A stretch of DNA of 64,000 nucleotides. Origin: Sipunculus nudus (lineage: Eukaryota > Annelida > Sipuncula > Golfingiida > Sipunculidae). Shown here piece after piece: positions 48,115 through 59,900 of this stretch (position 1 is its first letter; each line of letters begins with the position of its first letter). The stretch is from the NCBI GenBank assembly GCA_026874595.1, contig CM049307.1:97006330-97070329 (forward strand), given 5' to 3'. The notes under the pieces were generated by a model. That model worked only from the letters and a program-made list of their open reading frames with translations, was not told the DNA's origin and made no database searches. A program made the translations under genes and the position numbers.

Positions 48115-51100
48115 GTAAAAGGAGTATCATTATTAGACGGTAACCGATAAATACAAAATGCTTATATAGGTGTATGTTCATATCACTGAGTATGTATTTG
48201 AGATACACATTTCTTAAGTTATAGTTAACTCCAAGTCACCACCCTTTAACAGACTATGTTTCCAACTCATTTTCACATCATTACTAATCATTGGTTTAAA
48301 TAACTGATAACTATTTTAATTAAGTGCATTTTACAGTAAACTTGAATTGTTGTGTGAAAATGGTTCAATATAATTAAAAAAAATAATTTAAACATTAAAA
48401 CTAAGATTTATAAGTTTACTAAATTCTACTCACTACTGCTAGGCTTATATTTAAGCATTTCTGCATTTTTTTTCACATGTATTTTCATCATAATAGATTA
48501 ATTTAACATGTACATTTGAATTTTTAATGCGCACATATTTTAGTATAAGGGTAACTATATGATTCTGAACACAGAGAGTAATTTATTTAAAAGTTTACAT
48601 AAATGACAGGTATTTACATAAAATGGTATGTTGCGTAGTTATTGTGTTAAGATTTTCATCATTAATACATTGGTTCTTTATAGACTATCTATATAATTAC
48701 GTATCATTCTACTTTTTTTACTCCAGGTAGTTGAGCCGAGCTATGGGATGTATGTCTGGCCGTCAGCTCCAGTTCTTGCTCAGTACATCTGGTTCAACAG
48801 ACACAGAATGGATAAGAAATGTGTGCTGGAGGTAAAATTTATAAAAATATGTGTGTTCTTTAAATCAAAATAAAAAAAACCAACTGTCATAAATGGCTCA
48901 TACAATATATTGTATTCAATGGTGTATCACCGTTAATTAAATATGTTGTCTTTATTTTTAATGTGGATGGGTTTTTCACATGTTGGTGAAATTGTCTGTT
49001 GAATAGATATGACAGTAACCATAACATATAAATGATATGTTATTATTAATTTTTCTGGATAACATGTTTATATATGCACAGGGCACATCACTTAATTTAG
49101 GGCCAAGCGTAATAACAGGGTTTGGTTTTATCCGGATAAAACTTGTTTAATCCAGGACAATCGATAAAACTGGGTTTTATCTGGTTTAATCCAGTTTTAT
49201 CTGGATTATACAGGATTTAACTGGATCAATCTAAGAATCACCTTGTAAAATTTAATTAAATTAACATTTATGTTAATCAGGATAAATAAGTCAAGAAGGT
49301 TTATTAATATATTAACAATATATAAGCTTGATATCCCATTGGCAAGTTCCTCTAGGTTCAGGTTTCACTGTTGTCAGCAGCCACTGTAGCTTATGCTATA
49401 TTAGAATTGTTACTCTTCTGGCTGGTGGTCAATTTCTCATTAGGATGTATGCATGTTCCTAAGCCACCAAAAATTTTCTAATAGTCAAGGGCAGGCTACA
49501 GGGTGGCATTAACAGCCCATTGTCAGCAACCTTTGTGGTAACTAGAGTCCAGTGGAGGAGGATGCCTGAATGACTTTGATCCAATGGAGGTTTCTCCTCT
49601 CAGGCTGTCATGGCTAACCCACATTCAGAGAGACAAACTGGGGCAAGATTGCTTTTTAAGCATTTTTTTTGGTGTGTCAGAAGGAACCCCTCATAAAATT
49701 ATGGACAGCTAATTTCACTGTAAATCTCAAGTCATTAATGCAATATATGACCGGATTATTTACTTCTCTTAAATGTAAGAATAGATTTCTAATTAGAACT
49801 TTATTATTTTACAGTGGAAAGCTAAATTTAATATGAAATGTCTACTTTACAGACAGTATACACCCAAACTTCTGATAAAACTGGATAAAACCTGTTTTAT
49901 CCGATCCGGATTAATCCGGATGAATCCAGTGGATTAAACTGGCTGCGGATAAAACTGCAAACCCTGCGTAATAAGGAGACAGATGAAGTTAAGCACCAGT
50001 GAAGCTTAGTAGCCAGCTACTCTCTGTATCTTCAATGAAACATTTATCTAAGGACTGGCAGTATTGCATGTTTCAACTTAAATGGTAACATTTATTTCAG
50101 ATTCAGACAGATCTTTCAGCTGATTTGGGGTTGTAAATCTAAATTAATGTATTTTATCTGAAGGAGAAATCCTAAATTTTTCAGTTTTGCCTCTTTGCTT
50201 TCGGTTGCTATTGTTGGTTTTTGAGGGCAAAGTTCAGCCTCACTTTTTTTACAACTTAGTTCCATTCTGTTTACTTTCAAAGCTTGGAGCTGGAACTGCC
50301 CTTGCAGGGATTGTTGCTGCCAAAGTAGGAAGTCATGTGACCCTCTCAGATGCAAATGAGTTCCCAGCATGCTTAGCAAACTGCCAGAAGAGCTGTGAAG
50401 CAAATGATCTTCATGATGTCAAGGTTATAGGTGTCACATGGGGTGAATTCAGTCCAGATGTTCTAGAACTAGGTCACATTGACCTAATTCTTGGATCTGA
50501 CTGTTTCTATGACACTAAAGGTAAATAGAATGTTTAAAGAATTCATATTTTCTATGTGCTACTTGGCAATATACAAGAAATCTACTTATGCTTCATTCAT
50601 ATAGTAAATTCTAATCTCAGATGAACTATAATAAATACAAGAAGATTATAACATAAACAGAGAAACTAGAGCAGTGCAAACATGCATAATAAGCCCGTCA
50701 TGTATCTGGTGATCTCAGACCTCATTAAATGTGTGAATTTTGATGAGAAAGTAATTCAGGTGAGGAACTCTATTGGTAAATATGTAAAATGAGTTTTATT
50801 AAATTCCATAGGATTTTTGGCAAGTCACAAATTGACCTCATTAAATATGCATTGATTTTGCTGGAAATTGACCTTTGGTGAGATATTTTATAGACTAATA
50901 TTTCTGATGAGCTTTATAAAAATCCTTCATATTCTTCAAAATTTATCCTAGTGACATTATTAAACATCCATCCATGTTTCCCCTCATTTAACTTGAGTGA
51001 TATAATCCTTTGGCAAGTAGTTACGCTGAGTTTCGTGAAAACCATCAAAGCCCCGGAAAGTTACCATGGCAACACTAAAAGTTAACGGACAGACCAGCGG

Positions 51101-54100
51101 ACAGGCAGTAGGTATACCATTATACTTCCATCATATGACAGGCATATGATAATAAGTAGAAAATGATAGCTATCATAGATATTGAACATGTTGATTATAC
51201 ATGTTATATCATTATTTATTTCATTGGAATCTATTCTTAAACTTCAAGCCAGGGCACAATTGTATTGGTATGATATCAGTTTCCAAAATTTATTTTTGGC
51301 AACTTCCAGTTGCTTTATTGATAACAGAAATCTTAATCTTTTGATTTGTTAAATTTAAATAAACATTTTATTGGTTCACAAAATAAAATACTAATGATAT
51401 ATAGTAAAATTAAATTTAAAATCATTGTTTTCTATAGCACATGTAATTATGTGAACATTACAGCATGTTGACATTATTATCAATAAAATTTTTGCTCTGT
51501 AAATCTTTAAGTAGCCATGCTGTCTGTAATTTCAGATTTTGAAGACATTCTCCTTACAGTCTCATATCTACTCGATAAAAACCCTGGAGCAGAATTCTGG
51601 ACCTCATATCAAGTCAGAAGGTATGGATGTCCTCACCAGGTTATAAAGAGAAACAGTTATTGTTACAGTCAGTATATCCTTCCCTACTTAGGCCTGATAT
51701 CTGTCCATCTGTTAATCGGAACTAGAGACTCCCTTATTCCTCTGTGTACCTGATAAAGCTTGCTGCAACACAGTCACAATTTATGAGGTGTTCAGCTGTT
51801 CTTATGTTCAGATCCATGTAGTTAACTATTCTTCCTGTGTCCAGATTAATGAAGTTTACTTATTTGTCTGTGTTCAGATTAATGTCATCTATGTTCAAAT
51901 AAAAGAGATTTTCTTGTTTTACTCTTAAAGAGATTATATGTCTTATATTCAGGTCAATGAAGTCTAAATGTTCCATATGTGTTTAGGTTAATGAAGTTTA
52001 TTGCTTCAGTTGTTTTAGATCAATGAATTTTACTACCCTACCTGTGTTCAGATTATTTAGGTTTACTGGTCCATGAATATTTAGATTAATGGGGTTTTCC
52101 TGTCCTCTTTTGTTCTGATTAATGAAGTTTACTGTTCTTATGTTTGTAATAATAAGTATCCACTGTAATCATACATGTATGCGATGAAAATATTCAGCTG
52201 GTAATATATCTTATCAAGTAAGATTGCAGTGTGAAACAAAAAATCCTATAACGCTTAGTGACTTTGCTCTTTTAATTCTAATTCTCTGAAAATTTTTTTT
52301 ACTTATACCTACCGGTACCATTTAGCATTTAGTATTACTTATAAGTTCAAAGCAATACCAATTTTCAAAAAGTTTTTTTCACATGCTAAAAAAAATGTTA
52401 TATATGCAAAACTTAAGTTTAAAAATTTATCCACTTTTGAAAAATCACTTTTAAAGAGGCAGAAATCTTACAAACAAATTATTAGCGACCCTGTGAGCTT
52501 ATGCGATGGTGCGTCGTCGTGCGTCGTGCGTCATCTATACGTTAACCATAGCTACTCAAAAACGGCAGGAGCAAGCGTCACCAGTTATTTTTAAAATAAT
52601 CAGTCATCTAAAAAACTATATCGGATTTTGTTTATTTTTTTCTAACTGCATTTTCTTAGATTTTATAGGGAAAAAGCTAAAAAAGCTTTAAAAATCTTCT
52701 TCTCCGAAACTGTCCAGCCAAATTGTCCGATATTTCACAGAAATGATCCCTAGAACAATCTTTCTCAAGATTGTTTGAATGGTTCCAGTTCAGAGATTTT
52801 TGACTGAGTTATGGGAGGTTGAACTTTGGTAACTGTGCAAAAAAGCATATTAAAATTTAAATCTCAGAATCGGCTGGAGCTGTCATCACCAAATTTTATT
52901 CCAATGTTGGTCACATAAGTCATATCTGAAATTGAAGTATGGTGGCGCCACCTGCATCGGCTGTTTTTGTACAGGGTCATTAGTGCCTGTATCATACTGA
53001 GGGCTACAAAAAACTTCTTCTCTGAAACCATATGGCCAAAATGTTTAATATCACACAGAAATAATCCTAGGGTAGTGCTTTCTGAAGTTTGGTCAAATGG
53101 TCTCTTTTCAGTGACTTTTGGCTCAGTTATGGGAAGCTGATTTAGTCATATGCCATAACAGGCCATTTTAGCTCAGTGGTTACAAAGATCTTCTTCTCAA
53201 AAACCACTGGGCCAAATTCTTAAATCTCACACATTAATTATCCTCAGATGTTGATAATTCAAGTTTGTTCAAATGGTTTTGGTTCAGTGCTTTTTGGCTG
53301 AGTTATGGGAAGCTGAACTTGGCCAGTTTGCTGTATCTTCCTATATGAGTTATAAACCTGCGAAACGTTTTTTGACTGATGCCACTGAAGCCAGTTTGTT
53401 AAATATTTTACAAGAATAATCCCTACAAAAATTCTTATAATAATTGTCATTAATCGTTCCACATAAATGATTTTTGGCTGAATTATGGAGATTGAATTGA
53501 GTCAATTTACCATATATGTTAGCTGTGTGGTGCTGTTACATCTAGCCTGGCACCAGTTTATCAGCATCTATTACATCATGCCACTAGACATTTAGATTTC
53601 AGGTTATATTTGGTTAATATTGACAAGAAAGTTTTTTTAGATTTATGATTTAAGTTTTTCATCATACCAGGCAATATAACAATTATGGATATTGAGCTCT
53701 CTGTGGCTATATAAAGACAACTGTACGTGGATTATAAATTATTGGTATCCCTACTCAATTTAATTCAAGAATTTGCCATCAGTGAGATATATCTGTATTT
53801 TAATTTTGCATTCAGTATGCATCTGTAATAATTTTACATATATTCCTGATTTCTTTTTTATTAAAAGTCAGCTGAAAAGCATTTTGTATTGGGAAAATAA
53901 ATTTCAAAGTTATTTCAAGTAGGGACCACTATTGTGTACAGATGGCAGCACTTGGTTTGCCATTGGCAGATTGCCAGTTCCTTGATGTTAGCCATTAGCC
54001 AAGATGATGTCAGCTATATAAACAGTTTTGGCACAGTGCCAGGATTGGAAGAAGTGCAGCCAAGTATAGGTCAAGAGTTCAATTAGTGCAGTAGCTGCAT

Positions 54101-56526
54101 TCTATTTATAGCTTTGGCAGACTGCTCACTGCATCATATTTGGCACCAAAGTTCAGCCTGAATCTATTTTTAGCTTTGGCAGACTGTCAACTGTGTCAGA
54201 TTATGCAACAGGTCAAGATTTCACTCGGTGCAGCCAGGTACAGGTCATAAGTTCACTCAGTCTAGCCAGGTGCAGGTGACGAGTTCACTCAGTGCAGTAG
54301 CTTGAGGCAGCAATTTGTCTCAGGTTACTCGGGGGGGGGGGGGGGGGGGCAACTGCCTTACTCAACTAAGCCTTGTCAGCCCCCTCTGACAGCTCCAATA
54401 CATCAAACTCTGGGGAAGTTTGATGTATTGGACTGATACCTGTCTATGTGTCTTTGATGGTATTCTCATTTACAAGACAGGTGGTGCAATCTACATTGAA
54501 TTTTGCAGTGTATGCGCCTGCTTATTTCTACAGAAGAATTTGATACATCAGCCTAAAATTGGGTATGTGTATACATATCAGGTAATATTATAGTGTACAA
54601 GACTGGTGGCGCCACCTACAATAATTTTTGCACAGTGTATGTCCCTGCTTATTTCACAGGAGGGGTTTGACATATCAGTCTGACATTGGGCATATGTATA
54701 TATCTCTTCATTGTATATAAGACTGATGGTGCCAGCTACAATCATTGTATCCGTCAAAACGGAGTTTTGCGGATACTATGTTTTTAGTCAGATGCCAACG
54801 CTGCCTCCACTGCCGCATAGGTTTCCGGAGAACTCCTCCATAACCACTGGGCAGAATTTTTTAAAATTCGGAATTATGATCGATCACATGTGAACTGCTG
54901 CACCCTCATTTTTGGTTGACCCCAGACCTTTCCTCTCTGCCCAGCATCCATTTGTGCGTCTGTTTCCACACATAAACCCACAGATCTGGGGAACTGTTTG
55001 ACCGATAAGGCTAAAGATTTTGCACAAATGTAGCCCTTGGAAAGCTTTATGTCATACAGTAAAAATGGTGGCACCACCTGCAACCATTTTTGCACAGCAT
55101 CCATCTGTTCATCTGCCTTGGGATAAAAACACTCATATCTCGGCAGTGGTTGGACTTATCCATCTGAAATTTTGCATGTGTATACATCCTGGACAGCTTT
55201 CTTGATTTTATGACAGGTGGCGCCACCTACTTTCACGTTTAAGCTGCAGACATCCAAGCTCATATCTCAGGAACCTTTTGACCAGTTGGGCCAAAATTTT
55301 GCATATGTATAGATCTCCCATAGCTCTTTATCATACGCAATAGTGGTGGCGCCACCTTCAACCATTTTTGCTCAGCGTCCATCTGTTCATCTACCTTGGG
55401 ATAAAATCACTCATATCTTGGCAGTGGTTTGACTTATCCACCTGATATTTTGCAGGTTTATACATCCTTGACAGCTTTCTTGATTTTATAACAGGTGGCG
55501 CCACCTACATTCAAATTTACGCTGCAGACAACCAAGCTCATATCTCAGGAACCATTTGACTGATTGGGCAAAAATTTTGATTGTTTATCTCACATAGCTC
55601 TTTATCAAACTGGTGGCGCCACCTGCAATCAGTTTTGCACAGTGTCAGTCTGTTTGTTTGCCCTGGGATAAAATCATTCATATCTCGGCAGTGGTATGAC
55701 ATATCTGCCTAAAATTTTGCAGGTTTATGCATCTTTGATAGCTTTCTGGATTTTGTGGCAAGGGTGCCACCTACATTTATGTATACGCTACAGACATTCA
55801 GGCTTATATCTCAGGACTGGTTTGACATATCCCCCAGAAATTTTGCATGTGTATAGATCTCACATAGCTCTTCAATATACACAAAATTGGCAGTGCCACT
55901 TGCCACCTTTTTTGCACAGCATCCGTCTGTTTGTCTGCCGTGGGCTTAAATCACTCAGATCTCAGTAGTGGTTTGACTTATCTGCATAAAATTTTGCATG
56001 TTTATACATCTTGGGCAGCTTGCTTGATTTTGTGGTTGGTGGTGCAACCTACATGTACACATTTCGGCTGCAGACATCTAGGCTATTATGCAACACACCT
56101 CACTCTATTTCCCCTTGCCACTCAATCCATGCCTAACTTCACCTTTTCCACTCTGATTTTGGCGGATGGTCCAACATTGAAGCATTATACCTGGTGTAAT
56201 TTCATTGCACAGGTTCGCATTAGGCCTGTAGGCCTTGTAAATATGATAGCTCATGTAGTTTGAACAGCAAACTGAATTTCACTTTTATGTTAAGAATAAA
56301 TGAAATCAAGTGTTTCTTTTTCAGAATCTGATGGTAATATTAGTTTTGTTTGGTTTGTAGCTCAGAGAGGAGTATCGTTCACCTGCTGAAGAAGTTCGGC
56401 CTAACTGCCAAGCTGGTTCCTCTGGCTGACTTTGCTGCTGACACAGACAGTATAGCACAGAGCTGTTTACCCGGCGACCACACTATTGAGATGTACATAA
56501 TCATGAAACAGTCAAATAAAACGTGA
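47971..56526 (+). CDS. METTL23: METTL23, methyltransferase-like protein 23
   Basis: Five coding exons join in phase to 245 residues: 47971-48114, 48727-48831, 50283-50520, 51536-51620 and 56361-56526. The family is a seven-beta-strand S-adenosylmethionine-dependent methyltransferase; the vertebrate enzyme has been reported to modify histone H3 Arg17. Visible motifs: YGMYVWPSAPVLAQYIW before the fold; SAM motif I VLELGAGTALAG (81-92, across the exon 2/3 junction); LSDANE with acidic D106; VIGVTWG; LILGSDCFYD (152-160); DFEDILLTVSYLL; WTSYQVR; and the end LPGDHTIEMYI. An in-frame ATG at 47998 (ACCATGG) is an alternative start with strong context. The 4.7-kb last intron is filled mainly by a repeat element; intron 2 holds a hAT MITE. 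Confidence 0.95.
48727..48831 (+). CDS. METTL23: METTL23 exon 2
   Basis: The acceptor is tttactccag and the donor GAG|gtaaaa, 35 codons. It encodes SYGMYVWPSAPVLAQYIWFN and ends in KKCVLE, the start of SAM motif I. Confidence 0.95.
49116..49966. mobile_element. hAT MITE, 851 bp, intact target duplication
   Basis: CGTAATAA flanks it exactly (49108-49115 and 49967-49974). The ends are CAGGGTTTGGTTTTATCCG and, inverted, CAGGGTTTGCAGTTTTATCC. Sub-terminal stretches on both sides repeat GGATAAAAC/TTTTATCC words. CAGGG ends with an 8-bp duplication are diagnostic of hAT. It has no transposase and sits in METTL23 intron 2. Confidence 0.92.
50283..50520 (+). CDS. METTL23: METTL23 exon 3
   Basis: The acceptor is ttactttcaaag and the donor AAAG|gtaaat (phase 1). 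It encodes LGAGTALAGIVAAK, VTLSDANEFPACL and LILGSDCFYD, the core of the cofactor pocket. Confidence 0.95.
50693..51145 (-). repeat. Dispersed repeat family C, copy 2 (inverted)
   Basis: It begins GCCCGTCATGTATCTGGTGA, the reverse complement of the end of the 23958-24452 copy, and ends with the complement of its start (GGTATACCATTATACTTC). METTL23 intron 3. Confidence 0.8.
51536..51620 (+). CDS. METTL23: METTL23 exon 4
   Basis: The acceptor is gtaatttcag and the donor AG|gtatgg (phase 2). It encodes DFEDILLTVSYLLDKNPGAE and WTSYQVR. Confidence 0.95.
52483..56238 (+). mobile_element. Family B repeat element, 3.7 kb, in the last METTL23 intron
   Basis: It begins TAGCGACCCTGTGAGCTTAT and a GTGCGTCGTCG stretch, and ends CATTGCACAGGTTCGCATTA, GGCCTGTAGGCCTTG. 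The start of the related copy at 57501 reads GCGAACCTGTG, which is the inverse of the shared end CACAGGTTCGC, so the element has short terminal inverted repeats. The interior shows words such as TATTTCACAGAAATGATCC, a G19 run, and the palindrome array. It has no transposase-like ORF. Confidence 0.7.
54590..56060 (+). repeat. Palindrome array, METTL23 last intron
   Basis: GGTGGCGCCACC or a close variant starts at 55067, 55216, 55345, 55494 and 55612, with weaker ones near 54606, 54724 and 56038. Spacings are 149, 129, 149 and 118. Two flank types alternate (CAGGTGG...CCTACNTT and TGGTGG...CCTGCAA). Between them recur CTCATATCTC, CGTTTGAC-like and ATTTTGCA words. Confidence 0.92.
56361..56526 (+). 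CDS. METTL23: METTL23 exon 5 (stop)
   Basis: The acceptor is ggtttgtag. It encodes SERSIVHLLKKFGL, PLADFAADTDSIAQS and LPGDHTIEMYI, with TGA at 56524-56526. Confidence 0.95.
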
Positions 56527-56840
56527 TATCATAGTGTTTATATTGCATTTTTGAGTGATAAGGGCCATACAATGTTTGTTATAAAATGGTGTCAGAACTT
56601 TCAGGAATGTTGGGTTAAGCATCTGTGATACCTGAAATCTATTTGGACGCTCAGTTCTGGTGATCTGAGCTTCTGACTTGATGCGTGTAGGGGATAAATA
56701 ATTGATTATGTAACAGGAGTTTGCACCGGGTCTCCCTTCCCTTTTTTATATGCACCGGGTCTCCCTTCCCTTTTTGTATAGCAACAAAAGTTGAACAGAC
56801 TGAGGATATCAAATAAAATAAAACCAAGGTACCTAAAGTA
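56527..56840 (+). other. Probable METTL23 3' UTR
   Basis: AATAAA at 56812-56817 is a candidate polyadenylation signal. The region includes a 29-bp tandem duplication. Confidence 0.45.
56722..56780 (+). repeat. 29-bp tandem duplication
   Basis: TGCACCGGGTCTCCCTTCCC followed by a short T tract and TATA is present twice in a row (56722-56750 and 56751-56780). Confidence 0.95.
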
Positions 56841-57059
56841 AGAACTATGGCCAGCAGGTGGCACTGTATGTTACAATAGAGTTACAACAGTTCAATTTTG
56901 ACCCGTCTCCTAGAATAATAAGATTTTCAGTAGAAATTTACCCATTTTTAGATCCAGATGATCCAAAATGTCTTTAAAGAAAATGAAATAAAAGGTTGAG
57001 GTTTGCAGTCTGATATCACTGAAGATGTCAGTCTCATCCGACTTTACTCTTTGCCTTCC

Positions 57060-57312
57060 TGGTCTTTCGGGCCTGTTCATTCTTGTAGTTTTTCTCAGCT
57101 CCCATGGGAGCATACAACCCATGCAGCCTAATCGGGCGCTAGAGGGTTATTCGTTCTACATTTTCCTGCCTCCCATGACCAGTACCCATTTATTCCTGGG
57201 TCGAGAGAGCGCACCCTTGTGGTAAAGACTTTGCCTAGGATCATGACGCCAACCCACAACCTAGCGGTCACAAGTCCAGGGCCCTTAACCATTACGCTAC
57301 CACGCTCCACTA
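57060..57312 (-). mobile_element. tRNA-derived SINE
   Basis: On the minus strand, GGTAGCGTAATGGTTAAGGG matches an A box and GGTTGTGGGTTGGCGTC a worn B box. A non-tRNA body follows (CTCTCTCGACCCAGGAATAA, ATGGGTACTGG). It lies between METTL23 and the second family B element. Confidence 0.7.
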
Positions 57313-58287
57313 GTAATAGTAAAATATCGATAAAATTTTGTTTTATTATGATATGATATTACCTGTCTGGCAAAACAGTTCTGTCATTATAATGCTGTCC
57401 CCTAAGCATACAAATTTTATTATTGAAAAAGGTAATAGAAGGTAAAGCAACGCCCGGACCCCGTTACCGATTCTGAAAAAGGTGCCAGGTACACCAATTT
57501 TTAGCGAACCTGTGAGCTTGTGCGATAGTGCGGCGTCGTCTGTCGTGCGTCGTATGTCGTGCGTCGTCTGTACGTTAACCATAGCTATCTCAAAAACGGC
57601 AGGAGCTAGCATCACCAATTTTTTTGCAAATAATCAGTCATCGAAAAAACTATATTGGATTTTGTTTATTTTTTTTCTAACTTCATTTTCTTAGATTTTA
57701 TAGGGAAAAAGCTAAAAAAGCTTTAAAAATCTTCTTCTCCGAAACTGTCCAGCCAGATAGTCCAATATTTCACAGAAATGATCCCTGGAACAATCTTTCA
57801 AGTTTGTTCGAATGGTTCCAGTTCGGCGATTTTTGGCCGAGTTATGCGAGGTTGAACTTAGTCATCTGTCCAAAAAAGCACACTTAAATTAAAATCTCAG
57901 AAACGGCTAGAGCTATAATCACCAAATTTTATACCAATGTTTGTCACATATTTCATATCTGAAATAGAGGTATTGGTGGCGCCACCTACATTGATGTGTT
58001 TTTTACTAGCGAAAATGTAATTTTAAACTCTTCTAGCTTATACCCTAATTTATGATGAAACTGTTAAGCTGATTGGTTTAAACTTTACAAGAATTATTCT
58101 ATGGTGCGGTTCTGCCAGTTCTATAAGAATAGATTGGGTAAATATAGCTTTAAAGAAAAAGGCTTTCTGTGTTTGGAAACAGATTTGACAACATGCTGAG
58201 CCAAGTCAAGAGGTCACTCAGTACAAACAGGTGGGGTCCAGACATCACCATGGCAACTGACCTGGCTCGGGGGGGGGGGGGGGGGGA

Positions 58288-58340
58288 GTCTAGACAATGT
58301 GTCTAGACGTCTAGATACAGCGTCTAGACGTCTTGACACA
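58288..58340. repeat. Cluster of TCTAGAC words
   Basis: GTCTAGAC or TCTAGACG occurs five times in about 50 bp, including the palindromes GTCTAGAC and AGACGTCT. It follows directly after the G18 run in the second family B element. Confidence 0.85.
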
Positions 58341-58559
58341 ATGTAGAGATGCTGAATTCCCAGATTATTGGAACTTTATCTTTCAGAAAAAACTTGGTTT
58401 GCATTTTAAGCGAATCAAGTTTTTCATCAGGTCACATGTTAACTGCTGCGCCCTCATTTTTTGTTGACCTCTGACCTTTCCTTGCTGCCCAGCGTCCATT
58501 TGTGCGTCTGTTTCCACACATAAACCCACATATCTCAGGAACCGTTTGACTGATCATGC

Positions 58560-59900
58560 TAAAAATTTTGCACAAATGTAGCCCTTTGTTAGCTCTATAA
58601 CATACACTAAAAATGGTGGCGCCACCTGAAATCATTTTTGCACTGCGTCCATCTGTTCATCTGCCTTTGGATAATATCACTCATATCTCAGCAGTGGTTT
58701 AACTTTTCCACCTGAAATTTTGCAGGTTTATATATCCTGGACAGCTTTCTCGATTTTATGACAGGTGGCGCCACCTACATTCAGGTTTACTCTCGAGACA
58801 TCCAAGCTCATATCTCGGGAACCGTTTGACCGATTGGGCCAAAGGTGTGCATGTGCATAGATCTCAACTAGCTCTTCATCATAGGCAAAACTGGTGGCGC
58901 CACCTGCAACCAATGATGCACAGCGTCAATCTGTTCATCTGCCTTGGGATAAAATCACTCATATCTCACAAGTGGTTTGACTTATCAACCTGAAGTTTTG
59001 CAGGTTTATACATCCTGGACAGTTTTCTCGATTTTATGACAGGTGGCGCCACCTACATTCAGGTTTACTCTGCAGACATCCAAGCTCATATCTTGGGAAC
59101 CTTTTGACCAATTGGGCCAAAATTTTGCATGTGTATAGATCTCACATAGCTCTTCATCATAGGCAAAACTGGTGGCGCCACCTGCAACCATTTATGCACG
59201 GCCCATCTTTTCATCTGCCTTGGGATAAAATTACTCATATCTCAGCAGTGGTTTGACTTATCCACCTGAAATTTTGCAGGTTTATACATCCTTGACAGCT
59301 TTCTTAATTTTATGACAGGTGGCGCCACCTACATTCATGTTTACGCTGCCGACATTCAAGCTCATATCTCAGGAACCATTTGACTTATATGCACATAGCT
59401 CTTTATCATACGCAAAACTTGTGGTGCCACCTGCAATAATTTTTCGTCCATGCGTCCGGTCTGTTTGTTTGCCGTGGCATAAAATCACTCATATCTCGGC
59501 AGTGGTTTGACATATCTTTCTAAAATTTTGCAGGTTTATACATCTTGGATAGCTTTCTGGATTTTGTGGCAGGTGGCGCGACCTACATTTATGTATACGC
59601 TGCAGACATTCAGGCTTATATCTCAGGACTGGTTTGACATATCCCCCTGAAATTTTGCATGTTTATAGTTCTCACATAGCTCTTAATCATTTACAAAATT
59701 GGTGGCGCCACCTGCCACCATATTTGCTAAGCAGCCATCTGTTTTTCTGCCGTTGGCTAAAATCACTCATATCTCAGTAGTGGTTTGACTTATCTGCCTA
59801 AAATTTTGCATGTTTATACATCTTGGACAGCTTTCTGGATTTTGGGGTAGGTGGTGCAACCTACATACACATATCGGCTGCAAACATCCAGGCTATAATG
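58560..59900 (+). repeat. Palindrome array, most regular copy
   Basis: GGTGGCGCCACC starts at 58615, 58764, 58893, 59042, 59171, 59318 and 59701, with one-to-three-base variants at 59420, 59572 and 59850. Successive steps are 149, 129, 149, 129, 147, 102, 152, 129 and 149. The dimer length of 278 is not a multiple of three, so the repeated minus-strand ORFs across it are not protein genes. Confidence 0.95.

Noticed and set aside
58728-59191. Two similar 61-codon minus-strand ORFs suggesting a gene family
   Set aside because: Identity reflects the underlying tandem repeat, one copy each side of the palindrome.
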